Of a DNA stretch of 64,000 nt, positions 25,604-34,543 are shown in pieces. The DNA lies in contig JAYNHP010000001.1 in the NCBI GenBank assembly GCA_038108155.1, positions 69,033 to 133,032 on the forward strand, written 5' to 3'. Within the stretch, counting starts at the first letter, position 1; the number at the start of each line of letters is the position of its first letter. The translations under genes were made by a program, and so were the position numbers. The DNA comes from MED-G20 sp038108155. GTDB lineage: Bacteria > Bacteroidota > Bacteroidia > Flavobacteriales_D > Parvicellaceae. Under the pieces are notes generated by a model that worked only from the letters and a program-made list of their open reading frames with translations, was not told where the DNA came from and ran no database searches.

Positions 25604-26378
25604 GAAAGTAGTTAAAATATTTTTTTGGATTTCTATTATCACTGGATGGGTTGTTTTGTCTGGTTTTGTTTCAAATTTTTACCAAGATATTAGACTTAAG
25701 AAAGTCCAAATTAATTTTATTGAAGATAATCTTCATGAATTTATTACAAAATCAGAAGTAAATTCTATGTTGTCTTTAATGGGGATTGTCGAAAATGTCA
25801 CCCTAAAGCACGAAATAAATTTTTCTCATATTGAAACAAAACTTTTAAATCATTCTGCAATTAATAGCGCTGAAGTTTATTTTAGTAACAATGGAAATCT
25901 TGCAGTCAATATTAAAAAAAGAACGCCAATTGCAAGGTTTGTAAGCCCTGTATATGAAAAGAATTTTTATATAGATGATAATGGATTTCTTATGCCTCTT
26001 AGTAGTACTTATGTTTCTAGAGTTCCTATTTTTTCAGGGAAAATAAATATTCCAGAAAGGTTAGATCTTAACGTATTAGATAGTCTTCATAAGTCTTCAG
26101 ATTTCCAAAAAATTTATAAAATGAGTAAATTAATTAACAATGACTCGTTCTTAAAATCTCAAATTGTTCAAATCTACATCAACAATAATGGCTACTTTGA
26201 GTTAATTCCAAGAATAGGTAACCAAAGAATTTTGTTTGGATCAATAGACAATATGGAAAAGAAATTTAAAAAAATTAAACTTTTTTATAAAAATGGCCCC
26301 CAGCCAAAAGACTTAAATAAGTACGATACACTTAATGTATTATATGAAAATCAAATAATCTGCTCAAAAAGAAACTAA
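25596..26378 (+). CDS. ftsQ: Division protein FtsQ
   Basis: Bitopic division protein. A short cytoplasmic start is followed by one membrane helix (residues 7-28), a POTRA-like segment (about residues 35-105, ending VNIKKRTPIARF) and a beta domain with NFYIDDNGFLMPL, a block conserved in FtsQ. Sequence identity in this family is low, so position between murC and ftsA is part of the evidence. Length is 260 residues. Confidence 0.85.
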   Translation: MLKKVVKIFFWISIITGWVVLSGFVSNFYQDIRLKKVQINFIEDNLHEFITKSEVNSMLSLMGIVENVTLKHEINFSHIETKLLNHSAINSAEVYFSNNGNLAVNIKKRTPIARFVSPVYEKNFYIDDNGFLMPLSSTYVSRVPIFSGKINIPERLDLNVLDSLHKSSDFQKIYKMSKLINNDSFLKSQIVQIYINNNGYFELIPRIGNQRILFGSIDNMEKKFKKIKLFYKNGPQPKDLNKYDTLNVLYENQIICSKRN

Positions 26379-26379
26379 A

Positions 26380-27642
26380 ATGGATGCACCAGAAATAATA
26401 GTAGGACTAGATATTGGAACCACTAAAATTGCTTGCTTGGTTGGGAGAAAAACCGATCATGGTAAAATTGAAATATTAGGTATTGGTAAGGCTCCCAGCT
26501 TAGGAGTCACAAGAGGAGTTGTATCTAATATTGAAAAAACTGTTCAATCAATCAGAGCTGCAGTTGATGAAGCCGAATCTAAATCTGGAATTGAAATAAA
26601 AGTGGTAAATGTTGGGATTGCAGGTCAACATATTAAAAGTCTTCAGCATAGGGGAATGATTACTAGAGATTCTATAGAAGAAGAAATTTCACAAAAAGAT
26701 GTCGATGAATTAATTGAAGACATGTATAAATTAGTGATGATGCCAGGTGAGGAAATTATTCATGTTTTGCCTCAGGAATATATTGTCGATAGACAGCCTG
26801 GAATAAAAGATCCTATTGGCATGTCGGGTGTTCAATTAGAGGCAAATTTCCATATAATAACTGGCCAAATGGCTGCTGCTAAAAACATATTTAAGTGTGT
26901 TAGTAAAGCTGGTCTAGAGGTGGCAGAATTAGTTCTTGAGCCACTTGCATCCTCTTCGGCAGTGATTAGTAATGAAGAAAAAGAAGCAGGTGTTGCACTG
27001 GTGGATATTGGAGGAGGAACTACAGATATTGCCATCTTCCATGATGGGATTATTAGACATACTGCAGTAATTCCTTTTGGGGGAAATGTTATTACTGAAG
27101 ATATTAAAGAAGGTTGTACAATTATGCATAGACAAGCAGAACTTTTAAAAACCAAGTTTGGAGCTGCAGTCACTCAAACCAATCAAGAAAATGAAGTAGT
27201 TTGTATCCCAGGGTTAAGAGGTAGAGATCCTAAAGAGATATCTGTCATGAATTTAGCAAATATTATCAATGCTAGAATGTCAGAAATATTAGAACATATT
27301 TATTATGAAATTAAAAATTCTGGATTTGAGAAAAAACTAATTGGTGGTATTGTAGTAACTGGAGGAGGATCTCAACTTAAGCATATGAACCAATTAATAG
27401 AATTCACTACTGGTATGGACTCTAGGGTTGGTTATCCAAACGAGCATTTAAGTTCCAACACTAATATTAATGTTACCTCTCCATTATTTGCGACAGGTGT
27501 TGGGTTAGTAGCCAAAGGATTTGAAAAATTTGAATTATTAAAGTCAAGAAATGAAAAGATAAATACAAGAATGCACTCCCAAAAAAATAAGGGAAGCTTT
27601 TTTGAAAAGATTAAAACATTTTTTGACGAAAAAGTAGATTAA
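26380..27642 (+). CDS. ftsA: Division protein FtsA
   Basis: Actin-like ATPase that anchors FtsZ filaments to the membrane. The ATPase-fold motifs are IVGLDIGTTKIACLVG near residue 7, VDIGGGTTDIAIF near residue 208 and GGIVVTGGGSQL near residue 322. The last residues (KGSFFEKIKTFFDEKVD) form the amphipathic membrane-targeting helix. Length is 420 residues. Its usual ligand is the FtsZ C-terminal peptide, which here lies beyond an in-frame stop. Confidence 0.95.
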   Translation: MDAPEIIVGLDIGTTKIACLVGRKTDHGKIEILGIGKAPSLGVTRGVVSNIEKTVQSIRAAVDEAESKSGIEIKVVNVGIAGQHIKSLQHRGMITRDSIEEEISQKDVDELIEDMYKLVMMPGEEIIHVLPQEYIVDRQPGIKDPIGMSGVQLEANFHIITGQMAAAKNIFKCVSKAGLEVAELVLEPLASSSAVISNEEKEAGVALVDIGGGTTDIAIFHDGIIRHTAVIPFGGNVITEDIKEGCTIMHRQAELLKTKFGAAVTQTNQENEVVCIPGLRGRDPKEISVMNLANIINARMSEILEHIYYEIKNSGFEKKLIGGIVVTGGGSQLKHMNQLIEFTTGMDSRVGYPNEHLSSNTNINVTSPLFATGVGLVAKGFEKFELLKSRNEKINTRMHSQKNKGSFFEKIKTFFDEKVD

Positions 27643-27659
27643 CAATTAAAAATAAAATC

Positions 27660-28880
27660 ATGATGAAATTTGATTTACCTAAAGAACAATCTTCCATTAT
27701 TAAAGTAATTGGTGTTGGTGGTGGCGGAAGTAATGCTGTAAACCATATGTATCGCCAAGGAATAAAAGGTGTAGACTTTGTAGTTTGTAATACAGACCAT
27801 CAAGCATTAGACACAAGTCCTGTACCTACCAAAATTCCTTTAGGACAAAGCTTAACAGAAGGAAGAGGTGCTGGTTCCATCCCTGATGTAGGTAAAAATG
27901 CAGCAATTGAAAATCTTGAGGATGTCAATGAAATTCTTGCAAAAAACACCAAGATGGTTTTTGTAACTGCTGGAATGGGTGGAGGGACTGGAACAGGTGC
28001 TGCCCCAGTGATTGCACAAGCAGCTAGAGATATGGGAATATTAACTGTTGGTATTATAACTGTTCCATTTACTTTTGAAGGTAGAAAGCGTAGAACTCAG
28101 GCCGAAGAGGGTATTGAGAAAATGAGAGAGTCTGTAGATACTTTATTAGTGATTAACAATGATAAACTAAGAGAAATGTTTGGAAACTTAACACTGGTAA
28201 ATGCATTTGAAAATGCAGATGATGTTTTGGCAATAGCTGCCAAAGGAATTGCAGAAGTAATTTCTGTAACTGGACAAATTAATGTTGATTTTAACGATGT
28301 AAATACTGTTATGAAAGATAGTGGAGTGGCTATTATGGGTTCAGCAGAAGCAGAAGGAGAAAACAGAGCAATAAAATGTGTTGAAAATGCATTGAATTCT
28401 CCACTTCTAAATGATAATAATATTGATGGTGCTAAATATGTTTTACTCAATATCACTTATGGTACACAAGCGGTTCTAATGGATGAAATTTCTGATATAA
28501 CAGACTATATTCAAGAAGAGGCAGGTAGTACAGCTGATGTTATATGGGGCCACGGATATGATGAATCTCTTGGCGATAAATTATGTGTTACAATTATTGC
28601 AACAGGTTTTAATACAACTCCTCATACTGGTCTTTCAATGAAAGCTCCGAAGAAAAATATTATGAATTTAGAAGACGATTCACCAGAAACAAATAGCAAT
28701 GAATCTGAGCAGTTAACAGCCCCACTAATAAATACTGCTGAGGAAAGTTTAGAAGATAACCCAGAACCAATCTCTTCAGAAAGTACTATGAAAAGGTTTG
28801 TCCTTGAAGATGATGAAGTTAGTCAGGAAAATGAAATACCTAATGTTAATGAAGATTCTGATAACTCTAAACTATATTAA
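27660..28880 (+). CDS. ftsZ: Cell division GTPase FtsZ, core ending at an in-frame TAA
   Basis: Tubulin-like GTPase that forms the Z ring. IKVIGVGGGGSNAVNHM (about residues 15-31), the tubulin signature GMGGGTGTGAAP near residue 105 and the NFDDV-like VDFNDVNTVM near residue 210 are intact. The first 320 residues are the complete polymerising core, followed by an acidic linker. Translation stops at TAA 28878-28880 (LY then stop), after 406 residues, without the conserved tail. The same frame continues without another stop to 29300, where the tail ending LHDNVD is found. The gene is thus split by a single nonsense codon or read-through site, or the base is an assembly error. Confidence 0.93.
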   Translation: MMKFDLPKEQSSIIKVIGVGGGGSNAVNHMYRQGIKGVDFVVCNTDHQALDTSPVPTKIPLGQSLTEGRGAGSIPDVGKNAAIENLEDVNEILAKNTKMVFVTAGMGGGTGTGAAPVIAQAARDMGILTVGIITVPFTFEGRKRRTQAEEGIEKMRESVDTLLVINNDKLREMFGNLTLVNAFENADDVLAIAAKGIAEVISVTGQINVDFNDVNTVMKDSGVAIMGSAEAEGENRAIKCVENALNSPLLNDNNIDGAKYVLLNITYGTQAVLMDEISDITDYIQEEAGSTADVIWGHGYDESLGDKLCVTIIATGFNTTPHTGLSMKAPKKNIMNLEDDSPETNSNESEQLTAPLINTAEESLEDNPEPISSESTMKRFVLEDDEVSQENEIPNVNEDSDNSKLY

Positions 28881-29300
28881 CAAAACACACAACAAAATGA
28901 CGTCAAGGTAAGATTATTATTAGAAGATGATGAAACACCCATCTTAGATACAGACCTAAAGCAATCAGAAAATACTCAAGTTTTAGACGCTGATTTAATG
29001 ACTACAAATGAAGAAGAGAAGATAGTAGACAAAGTAAAGCAAGTAGAACCTAAGGCAATTTCTGACGAACGTTTAGAAAGAATTAGAAAGGCTACAGATA
29101 AATTAAGATCTCCATTGGGTCTAAATGAAATGGAGAGTGAGCCAGCTTATAAAAGAAGAAATGTAGATCTAAAGGATGTGAAATATTCTGATGATTCCTC
29201 TAGTTCAAGGTATACCTTGTGGGAAAATATCAACGATAGCGGAGAAAAAGAAACCGGGTTAAGTGATAACAATAGCTTCTTACACGACAACGTCGATTAA
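28881..29300 (+). pseudogene. ftsZ: FtsZ linker and C-terminal tail, in frame after TAA 28878-28880
   Basis: In the same reading frame as ftsZ, 139 sense codons follow the TAA before the stop at 29298-29300. They start QNTQQNDVKVRLLLEDDE, which echoes RFVLEDDE upstream of the stop. They then contain EPAYKRRNVDL, SSSRYTLWENI and NNSFLHDNVD, the blocks that end flavobacterial FtsZ proteins; the last is the FtsA-binding peptide. An ATG at 28998 could in principle start a separate 100-residue protein, but nothing suggests that it is an independent gene. The retained open frame argues for a recent mutation, read-through or sequence error. Confidence 0.85.
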
Positions 29301-29301
29301 T

Positions 29302-29754
29302 ATGGGGAAAATAGAGAATCAAATCCCAGTTGATTTAAAGGCAGCAATGTTGGCTAAAGATAAGGTTAAATTAGCTGCATTAAGAGCTGTTAAATCTGCA
29401 TTTTTATTAGAAAAAACAAAAGAAGGTTTTTCTGGAAATATTTCAGATGAACAGGCTCAGCAAATTATATCAAAGCTTTATAAGCAAAGAATGGATGCAT
29501 ACCAAATCTATGTAAATCAGAAAAGAGAGGATTTGGCTACTGAGGAGATGGAACAGGCAAACGTTTTAGAAATTTATTTGCCTAACCAATTATCAGAGGA
29601 AGAATTAACCAAAGAGTTAAAAAATATTATAGATTCCTTAGGAGCATCTTCCATGTCAGATATTGGTAGAGTAATGGGCAAGGCAATGGGTTTATTAAAA
29701 GGTAAAGCCGATGGGAGCTTGATTTCCAAAATCACCAAAGAGCTACTGAGTTAA
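29302..29754 (+). CDS. GatB/YqeY domain protein
   Basis: Protein of 150 residues resembling the tRNA-binding C-terminal domain of GatB, as a stand-alone YqeY type. Conserved parts: LKAAMLAKDKVKLAALRAVKSAF, EQAQQIISKLYKQRMDA, EIYLPNQLSEEEL and MSDIGRVMGKAMGLLKGKADGS. The ATG at 29302 is chosen because the family starts just before this helix; an earlier in-frame ATG lies within the ftsZ tail. It follows the ftsZ tail by one base, the usual neighbour order in Flavobacteriia. Its biochemical role is not established. Confidence 0.88.
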   Translation: MGKIENQIPVDLKAAMLAKDKVKLAALRAVKSAFLLEKTKEGFSGNISDEQAQQIISKLYKQRMDAYQIYVNQKREDLATEEMEQANVLEIYLPNQLSEEELTKELKNIIDSLGASSMSDIGRVMGKAMGLLKGKADGSLISKITKELLS

Positions 29755-30396
29755 ATGGATTTTTTGGCCCCTGAAATAGAGCAGTATGCTCTTGAACATA
29801 GTCAGGTAGAGTCCACTCTATTAAACGACCTAAATAGGCAGACACACTTAAATATTCTTAAGCCTAGAATGCTTTCGGGTCATTTGCAGGGCAGAATATT
29901 AAGTATGTTGTCTCAATCTATTCAACCAAAAACCATTCTTGAAATTGGGACTTACACTGGTTATAGTGCACTTTGTATGGCTGAAGGATTACAAAATGAC
30001 GGGGTACTGTATACTATAGATATTAACAAAGAATTAGCACCGTTTGCCCAGAAATATTTTAACAAATCTTCTTATAAAAACCTAATTAAAATGATGGTAG
30101 GAAATGCCTTGGATATAATTCCTGATTTAAATTTTAACTGGGATCTTGTTTTCATTGATGCAGATAAAGAAAATTATTCTAATTATTTTGATTCCGTTAT
30201 ACAAAGAGTAAATAAAGGAGGAATGATAATTGCTGATAATGTACTTTGGAGTGGTAAAGTAACAAGACCAACTTCAAAAAATGACATTGAAACTAAAGCA
30301 TTAAAAACTTTCAATGAAAAAGTACATTCTGACAGTAGAGTTAACAATGTATTAATGCCAGTTCGAGATGGCATGATGATAATGATTAAAAAATAA
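29755..30396 (+). CDS. Class I SAM-dependent O-methyltransferase (family 3)
   Basis: Similar to catechol/caffeoyl-CoA-type O-methyltransferases. SAM-binding motif ILEIGTYTGYSALCMAEGL near residue 62; DLVFIDADKENYSNYFD near residue 130, with the metal-binding aspartate; and GGMIIADNVLWSGKV near residue 158. Length is 213 residues. The substrate is unknown. It starts right after the yqeY stop and ends the long plus-strand unit that begins at mraZ. Confidence 0.87.
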   Translation: MDFLAPEIEQYALEHSQVESTLLNDLNRQTHLNILKPRMLSGHLQGRILSMLSQSIQPKTILEIGTYTGYSALCMAEGLQNDGVLYTIDINKELAPFAQKYFNKSSYKNLIKMMVGNALDIIPDLNFNWDLVFIDADKENYSNYFDSVIQRVNKGGMIIADNVLWSGKVTRPTSKNDIETKALKTFNEKVHSDSRVNNVLMPVRDGMMIMIKK

Positions 30397-30410
30397 TAAC
30401 CTCCCTATAT

Positions 30411-30418
30411 TATTTTTG
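30411..30418 (+). promoter_or_regulatory. Bacteroidota -7 element for the S46 peptidase
   Basis: TATTTTTG matches TAnnTTTG exactly, 43 bases before the peptidase ATG. No good -33 element is seen. Confidence 0.4.
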
Positions 30419-30461
30419 TTATTTTTAAAAAAAATATTTTAATCAAAATTAAATTTTAAAT

Positions 30462-32702
30462 ATGAAATTTTACACCAAACTAATTTTTACTTTTTTTATT
30501 TCCATTAATTTTTTATTTGTAAAAGCAGATGAAGGAATGTGGCTTCCTATGTTGTTAGGAGAAGCAACCTATAAAAATATGGTTGAATGTGGAATTAAAT
30601 TAACCCCTGAACAAATATACAGTGCCAATAATTCAAGTTTAAAAGATGCTATAGTCGCACTTGGTGGCGGTTTTTGTACAGGTGAAATTATATCCGATCA
30701 AGGTTTAATGATGACTAATCACCATTGTGGTTTTGGAACAATTCAAGCCAATAGCTCTACAGAAAACGACTATTTAACAGATGGTTTTTGGGCAATGACT
30801 AAAGAACAAGAAATTCCTGCAGATTTTGGAGTGTGGTTTTTGAATGACATTAGCGATGTGACCGATCAAGTTTTAGAAGGTGTTGAAGATGGTATGGATG
30901 AAGGGGAAAGAAATTCTATAATAAGAAAAAATATGAGTGCTCTAAAGACTACTGCTTCTGAGGGTAAAAATAAAGATGATTTTGCAGTTCAGGTCAAGTC
31001 TTTTTATTACGGAAATCTGTATTATATGTTTACTTATAATATTTTTAACGATGTTAGGCTAGTTGGTGCACCTCCTAGTTCAATAGGAAAATTTGGTGGA
31101 GATACTGATAATTGGATGTGGCCAAGACATACAGGAGATTTTACCATGTTTCGAGTTTATGCTGATAAGGAAAATAAACCATCTTCTTATAGTCAAGACA
31201 ATAAGCCCCTGAGGCCAAAACATTCTCTCCCTGTTTCAATTGCTGGTGTACAAGATGGAGATTATGCAATGATTATGGGCTATCCAGGAAGTACGGATAG
31301 ATTTTTAACTTCTTGGGGTGTAAAACAAGCTGTAGATGTAGAGCAACCGGCTAGAGTTAAAATAAGAGGAATAAAATTAGACATTATGGATCAAGAAATG
31401 TCTAAGAGTCAAAAAGTTAGGATTCAATACGCTTCCAAGTATGCTAGAGTGAGTAATTATTGGAAATATTTTATTGGTCAAAGCGAACAACTGGTCAAAA
31501 ATAAAGTTTTTGATAAAAAGCAAAAAATTGAGAATTCTTTTAGTGCTTGGTATAAAAGTAATGGGTTGGATAAAACCTATTCTGAGTCTCTTCCTCTAAT
31601 TGAAAACGCACTTAAAAATTCATCGAAATATACTATTCCAAAAGTTTATTTTCAAGAAGCTGTAGTAGGTTCTGAACTAATATTATTCATGCTAAGAAAT
31701 CTTAGCCCAAGAACACCATTATTCAAAGCCCTTAATTCTGGAGAGGGTGTTGAGGATGCAAAAGATAATTTGTTAAAGGTAGCCGAATCATTTTATAAGG
31801 ATTATAATGCAACAATAGATGAAAATACTTTGGCAGCAATTCTTTCACTTTATGCAGATGATGTGCCTAAAGAATTCCAGCCAGAATTATTAATAAGTTT
31901 AAATGATAAATATAAAGGAGATTTTAAAAAATTTGCTTCCAATTATTTTAAGAAAAGTCCCTTTAAATCTTACGATTTATTTAAGGCATGGCTCACAAGT
32001 GATAAACTTTCTGTAAAAATGATAGAAAAGGATTTGGTATACCAACTAAAAAACGAATTTTTAGACGTATACAGATCAAAAGTGATTACTCCTAGTTCAA
32101 ATTTTGATAGTGACTATAAAAAAGGAATGAGATTATTTGTAGATGGTTTACAAAAAATGGGAATGAATAAGGCCTCTGATGCAAATTCAACCATGCGATT
32201 TACTTATGGTAATGTTCTTCCTTACGATCCAGCAGATGCTGTTCATTATGATTTTTATACCACTTTAGAGGGTGTAATGCAAAAGGAAGTTATAACTAAG
32301 GATAAAAATCACGAATTTTATGTCCCACAAAGACTAAAGGATTTGTATAACGCTAAGGATTTTGGACCCTATGCAAGAAAAGAAGATGGGAAATTACCTG
32401 TAGGCTTTCTTTCTAACAACGATATTACCGGTGGAAATTCTGGGAGTCCTGTTATCAATTCGCATGGTGAGTTAATTGGTACTGCTTTTGATGGTAATTG
32501 GGAAGCAATGAGTGGAGATATCTATTTTGAACCTAATATTCAGAGAACGATTTCTGTCGACATAAGATATTCCTTATTTATTATTGATAAGTATGCTGGA
32601 GCAAAACATTTAATAGATGAAATGAATATTATCACTGATAGACATGTTGAAGAAAAGTCAGTCAATAACCCTGTCTCTGCTAACCCTGTCCCGGAAAAAT
32701 AA
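30462..32702 (+). CDS. S46 family dipeptidyl peptidase, DPP7-like
   Basis: Periplasmic serine peptidase that removes dipeptides from peptide N-termini, typical of protein-degrading Bacteroidota. Signal peptide residues 1-22; catalytic histidine in MMTNHHCGFG (His87/88); the GGDTDNWMWPRHTGDFTMFRVYAD block with the likely catalytic Asp; nucleophile Ser660 in TGGNSGSPVI. Eighteen residues after the serine is Gly678 (AFDGNWE), as in DPP7 with broad hydrophobic P1 preference; DPP11 has an arginine there. Length is 746 residues. The specificity call rests on this one position. Confidence 0.88.
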   Translation: MKFYTKLIFTFFISINFLFVKADEGMWLPMLLGEATYKNMVECGIKLTPEQIYSANNSSLKDAIVALGGGFCTGEIISDQGLMMTNHHCGFGTIQANSSTENDYLTDGFWAMTKEQEIPADFGVWFLNDISDVTDQVLEGVEDGMDEGERNSIIRKNMSALKTTASEGKNKDDFAVQVKSFYYGNLYYMFTYNIFNDVRLVGAPPSSIGKFGGDTDNWMWPRHTGDFTMFRVYADKENKPSSYSQDNKPLRPKHSLPVSIAGVQDGDYAMIMGYPGSTDRFLTSWGVKQAVDVEQPARVKIRGIKLDIMDQEMSKSQKVRIQYASKYARVSNYWKYFIGQSEQLVKNKVFDKKQKIENSFSAWYKSNGLDKTYSESLPLIENALKNSSKYTIPKVYFQEAVVGSELILFMLRNLSPRTPLFKALNSGEGVEDAKDNLLKVAESFYKDYNATIDENTLAAILSLYADDVPKEFQPELLISLNDKYKGDFKKFASNYFKKSPFKSYDLFKAWLTSDKLSVKMIEKDLVYQLKNEFLDVYRSKVITPSSNFDSDYKKGMRLFVDGLQKMGMNKASDANSTMRFTYGNVLPYDPADAVHYDFYTTLEGVMQKEVITKDKNHEFYVPQRLKDLYNAKDFGPYARKEDGKLPVGFLSNNDITGGNSGSPVINSHGELIGTAFDGNWEAMSGDIYFEPNIQRTISVDIRYSLFIIDKYAGAKHLIDEMNIITDRHVEEKSVNNPVSANPVPEK

Positions 32703-32710
32703 AATTTTGT

Positions 32711-33226
32711 TTATTTAATTGTTGATTGAAATTCCTTAACAATTGAATTTCTTGCATTTTCCGTTGGGCTAATTTTTTTTGAAGCAATAGATTCAAATAT
32801 TTTTGCACTCAAGTCTAATCCTGAAGAATCAGCTGATAGATTGTTTACAGCTACATTTAAAATTTGAATGGTTTCATCTTTTGCATTTAAAACTGTTTTC
32901 CAAGACTTGGGCTGAATATAAATTTGTTGAGACATATTGTGGGTATACTCCTCTCTTACTATTTTTAATAATTCTCTGTGTAGAGTTATTGCATTCATTC
33001 CATTTTTATGAGTTCTAATAATCATATTGTTAGGATCAATTCTTTCTAAAAATAAAATAACTCTTTCGTAGGCCTGTATCTGCAAGGGGAAAAATGTTTT
33101 TGTTTTTTGAATGTCAATCTCTTTACCCTTTTCATAGGTGCTTTTATTATGAAAATATTGCAACATCAGATAGGTGGCAACTAAGATTCCCGCAATTGGT
33201 ATGGTTAATATTAATACATCTTTCAT
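32711..33226 (-). CDS. Conserved Bacteroidota membrane-anchored protein (DUF7935-like)
   Basis: The protein of 171 residues has one N-terminal membrane helix (residues about 4-24) and a helical cytoplasmic part. The block FFPLQIQAYERVILFLERIDP and the HNMSQQIYI stretch are recognisable as a conserved protein widespread in Flavobacteriia with no known function. It is convergent with the peptidase gene, with eight bases between stops. Confidence 0.6.
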   Translation of the reverse strand: MKDVLILTIPIAGILVATYLMLQYFHNKSTYEKGKEIDIQKTKTFFPLQIQAYERVILFLERIDPNNMIIRTHKNGMNAITLHRELLKIVREEYTHNMSQQIYIQPKSWKTVLNAKDETIQILNVAVNNLSADSSGLDLSAKIFESIASKKISPTENARNSIVKEFQSTIK

Positions 33227-33345
33227 ATTTGTTGTTACGGATAAATTCTTGAATTGTTACAATAGTGAATAACCTGTTTATTTCTTTTTTTAAAATCAAC
33301 TTAATATAAATTCAAATCATGTAATTTAATTTTAAAATTCATTTT

Positions 33346-34539
33346 ATGGAAATTATATCCGACAGAGTAAACAGACTATCAGAGTCTGCAACAATAGCAA
33401 TGGCACGTAAAGCTAGAGAATTAAAATCTCAAGGTATTGATATCATTAGCCTGAGTTTAGGTGAGCCCGACTTTAACACCCCAGATTTTATTAAAGATGC
33501 CGGAAAAGAGGGTATAGATAAAAACTTTTCAAAATACATGCCTGTTAACGGTTATCAGGACCTAAGGAAAGCTATTTCAAATAAATTTAGAAGAGATAAT
33601 GGTATTGATTACAGTCCAGAGCAAATTGTTGTTTCTACAGGCGCTAAGCAGTCTATAGCCAATGTAGTTTTAAGCTTAATTAATCCTGGAGATGAAGTTA
33701 TTGTTCCAGCACCATATTGGGTAAGTTATGCTGAGATAATTAAAATGGCAGAGGGTGTTCCTGTTTTTATTGATACTTCCATCAAAAATGATTTTAAAAT
33801 ATCACCTTTAGAACTTCAAGATGCTATCACTAATAAAACAAAAATGATGATCTACAGCTCTCCCTGTAATCCATCTGGAAGTGTTTATTCAAAAGAAGAG
33901 TTAAGGTCTTTGGCAGATGTCTTGGTAAATTATCCTTCTATTACAGTTTTAAGCGATGAAATTTATGAGCATATAAATTTTACAGGAAGTTATTTTTCTC
34001 TTGCAGCTTTTCCAGAAATGTATAACCAAGTGGTTACAATAAATGGTGTTTCTAAATCTTTTGCAATGACCGGATGGCGTTTAGGATATATTGGAGCGCC
34101 CCTACATATTGCACAAGCATGTACTAAAATACAAGGTCAATTTACATCTGGAACATCTAGTATTTCTCAGCGTGCTGCAATTGCAGCAGTTTCAGCAGAT
34201 CCATCAGTTATTCATTCAATGAGAGATGCTTTTTTAAGTAGAAGAGATTTCATATTAGAGGAGTTAAATAAAATTAAAGGCATAAATATTAATCAGCCTC
34301 AGGGAGCATTTTATGTTTTTCCAGACGTCAGTGCTTTTTTCAATAAGTCTTACGAAAATTTTACAGTAAATAATTCCGATCAACTTGCAATGTATATTTT
34401 GGAAACTGCTAAAGTTGCAGTTGTTACTGGAAATGCTTTTGGCTCTCCCAATTGTATAAGAATTTCTTATGCTTCTTCAATGGAAAAACTTAAAGATGCA
34501 ATGGATAGAATTGCAACTGCATTAAATAACCTAGTTTAG
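33346..34539 (+). CDS. Class I/II PLP aminotransferase (aspartate aminotransferase-like)
   Basis: Fold-type I aminotransferase of 397 residues. The PLP lysine is Lys237 in NGVSKSFAMTGWRLGY; NPSGSVYS, the SDEIYEHINF segment with the PLP-ring aspartate, and the C-terminal arginine in CIRISYA are present. The N-terminal region (VNRLSESATIAMARKARELK) is the subfamily Ib aspartate aminotransferase type. Amino-group transfer between aspartate and 2-oxoglutarate is most likely; aromatic or prephenate substrates remain possible. Confidence 0.88.
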   Translation: MEIISDRVNRLSESATIAMARKARELKSQGIDIISLSLGEPDFNTPDFIKDAGKEGIDKNFSKYMPVNGYQDLRKAISNKFRRDNGIDYSPEQIVVSTGAKQSIANVVLSLINPGDEVIVPAPYWVSYAEIIKMAEGVPVFIDTSIKNDFKISPLELQDAITNKTKMMIYSSPCNPSGSVYSKEELRSLADVLVNYPSITVLSDEIYEHINFTGSYFSLAAFPEMYNQVVTINGVSKSFAMTGWRLGYIGAPLHIAQACTKIQGQFTSGTSSISQRAAIAAVSADPSVIHSMRDAFLSRRDFILEELNKIKGININQPQGAFYVFPDVSAFFNKSYENFTVNNSDQLAMYILETAKVAVVTGNAFGSPNCIRISYASSMEKLKDAMDRIATALNNLV

Positions 34540-34543
34540 AAAA

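Noticed and set aside
28998..29300. Separate 100-residue gene after ftsZ
   Set aside because: It is in the ftsZ frame and carries the FtsZ tail; the whole stretch from 28881 is open, so it is treated as the detached end of ftsZ.
29263..29301. Earlier ATG for the YqeY protein
   Set aside because: It lies inside the ftsZ tail; the family starts near ATG 29302.
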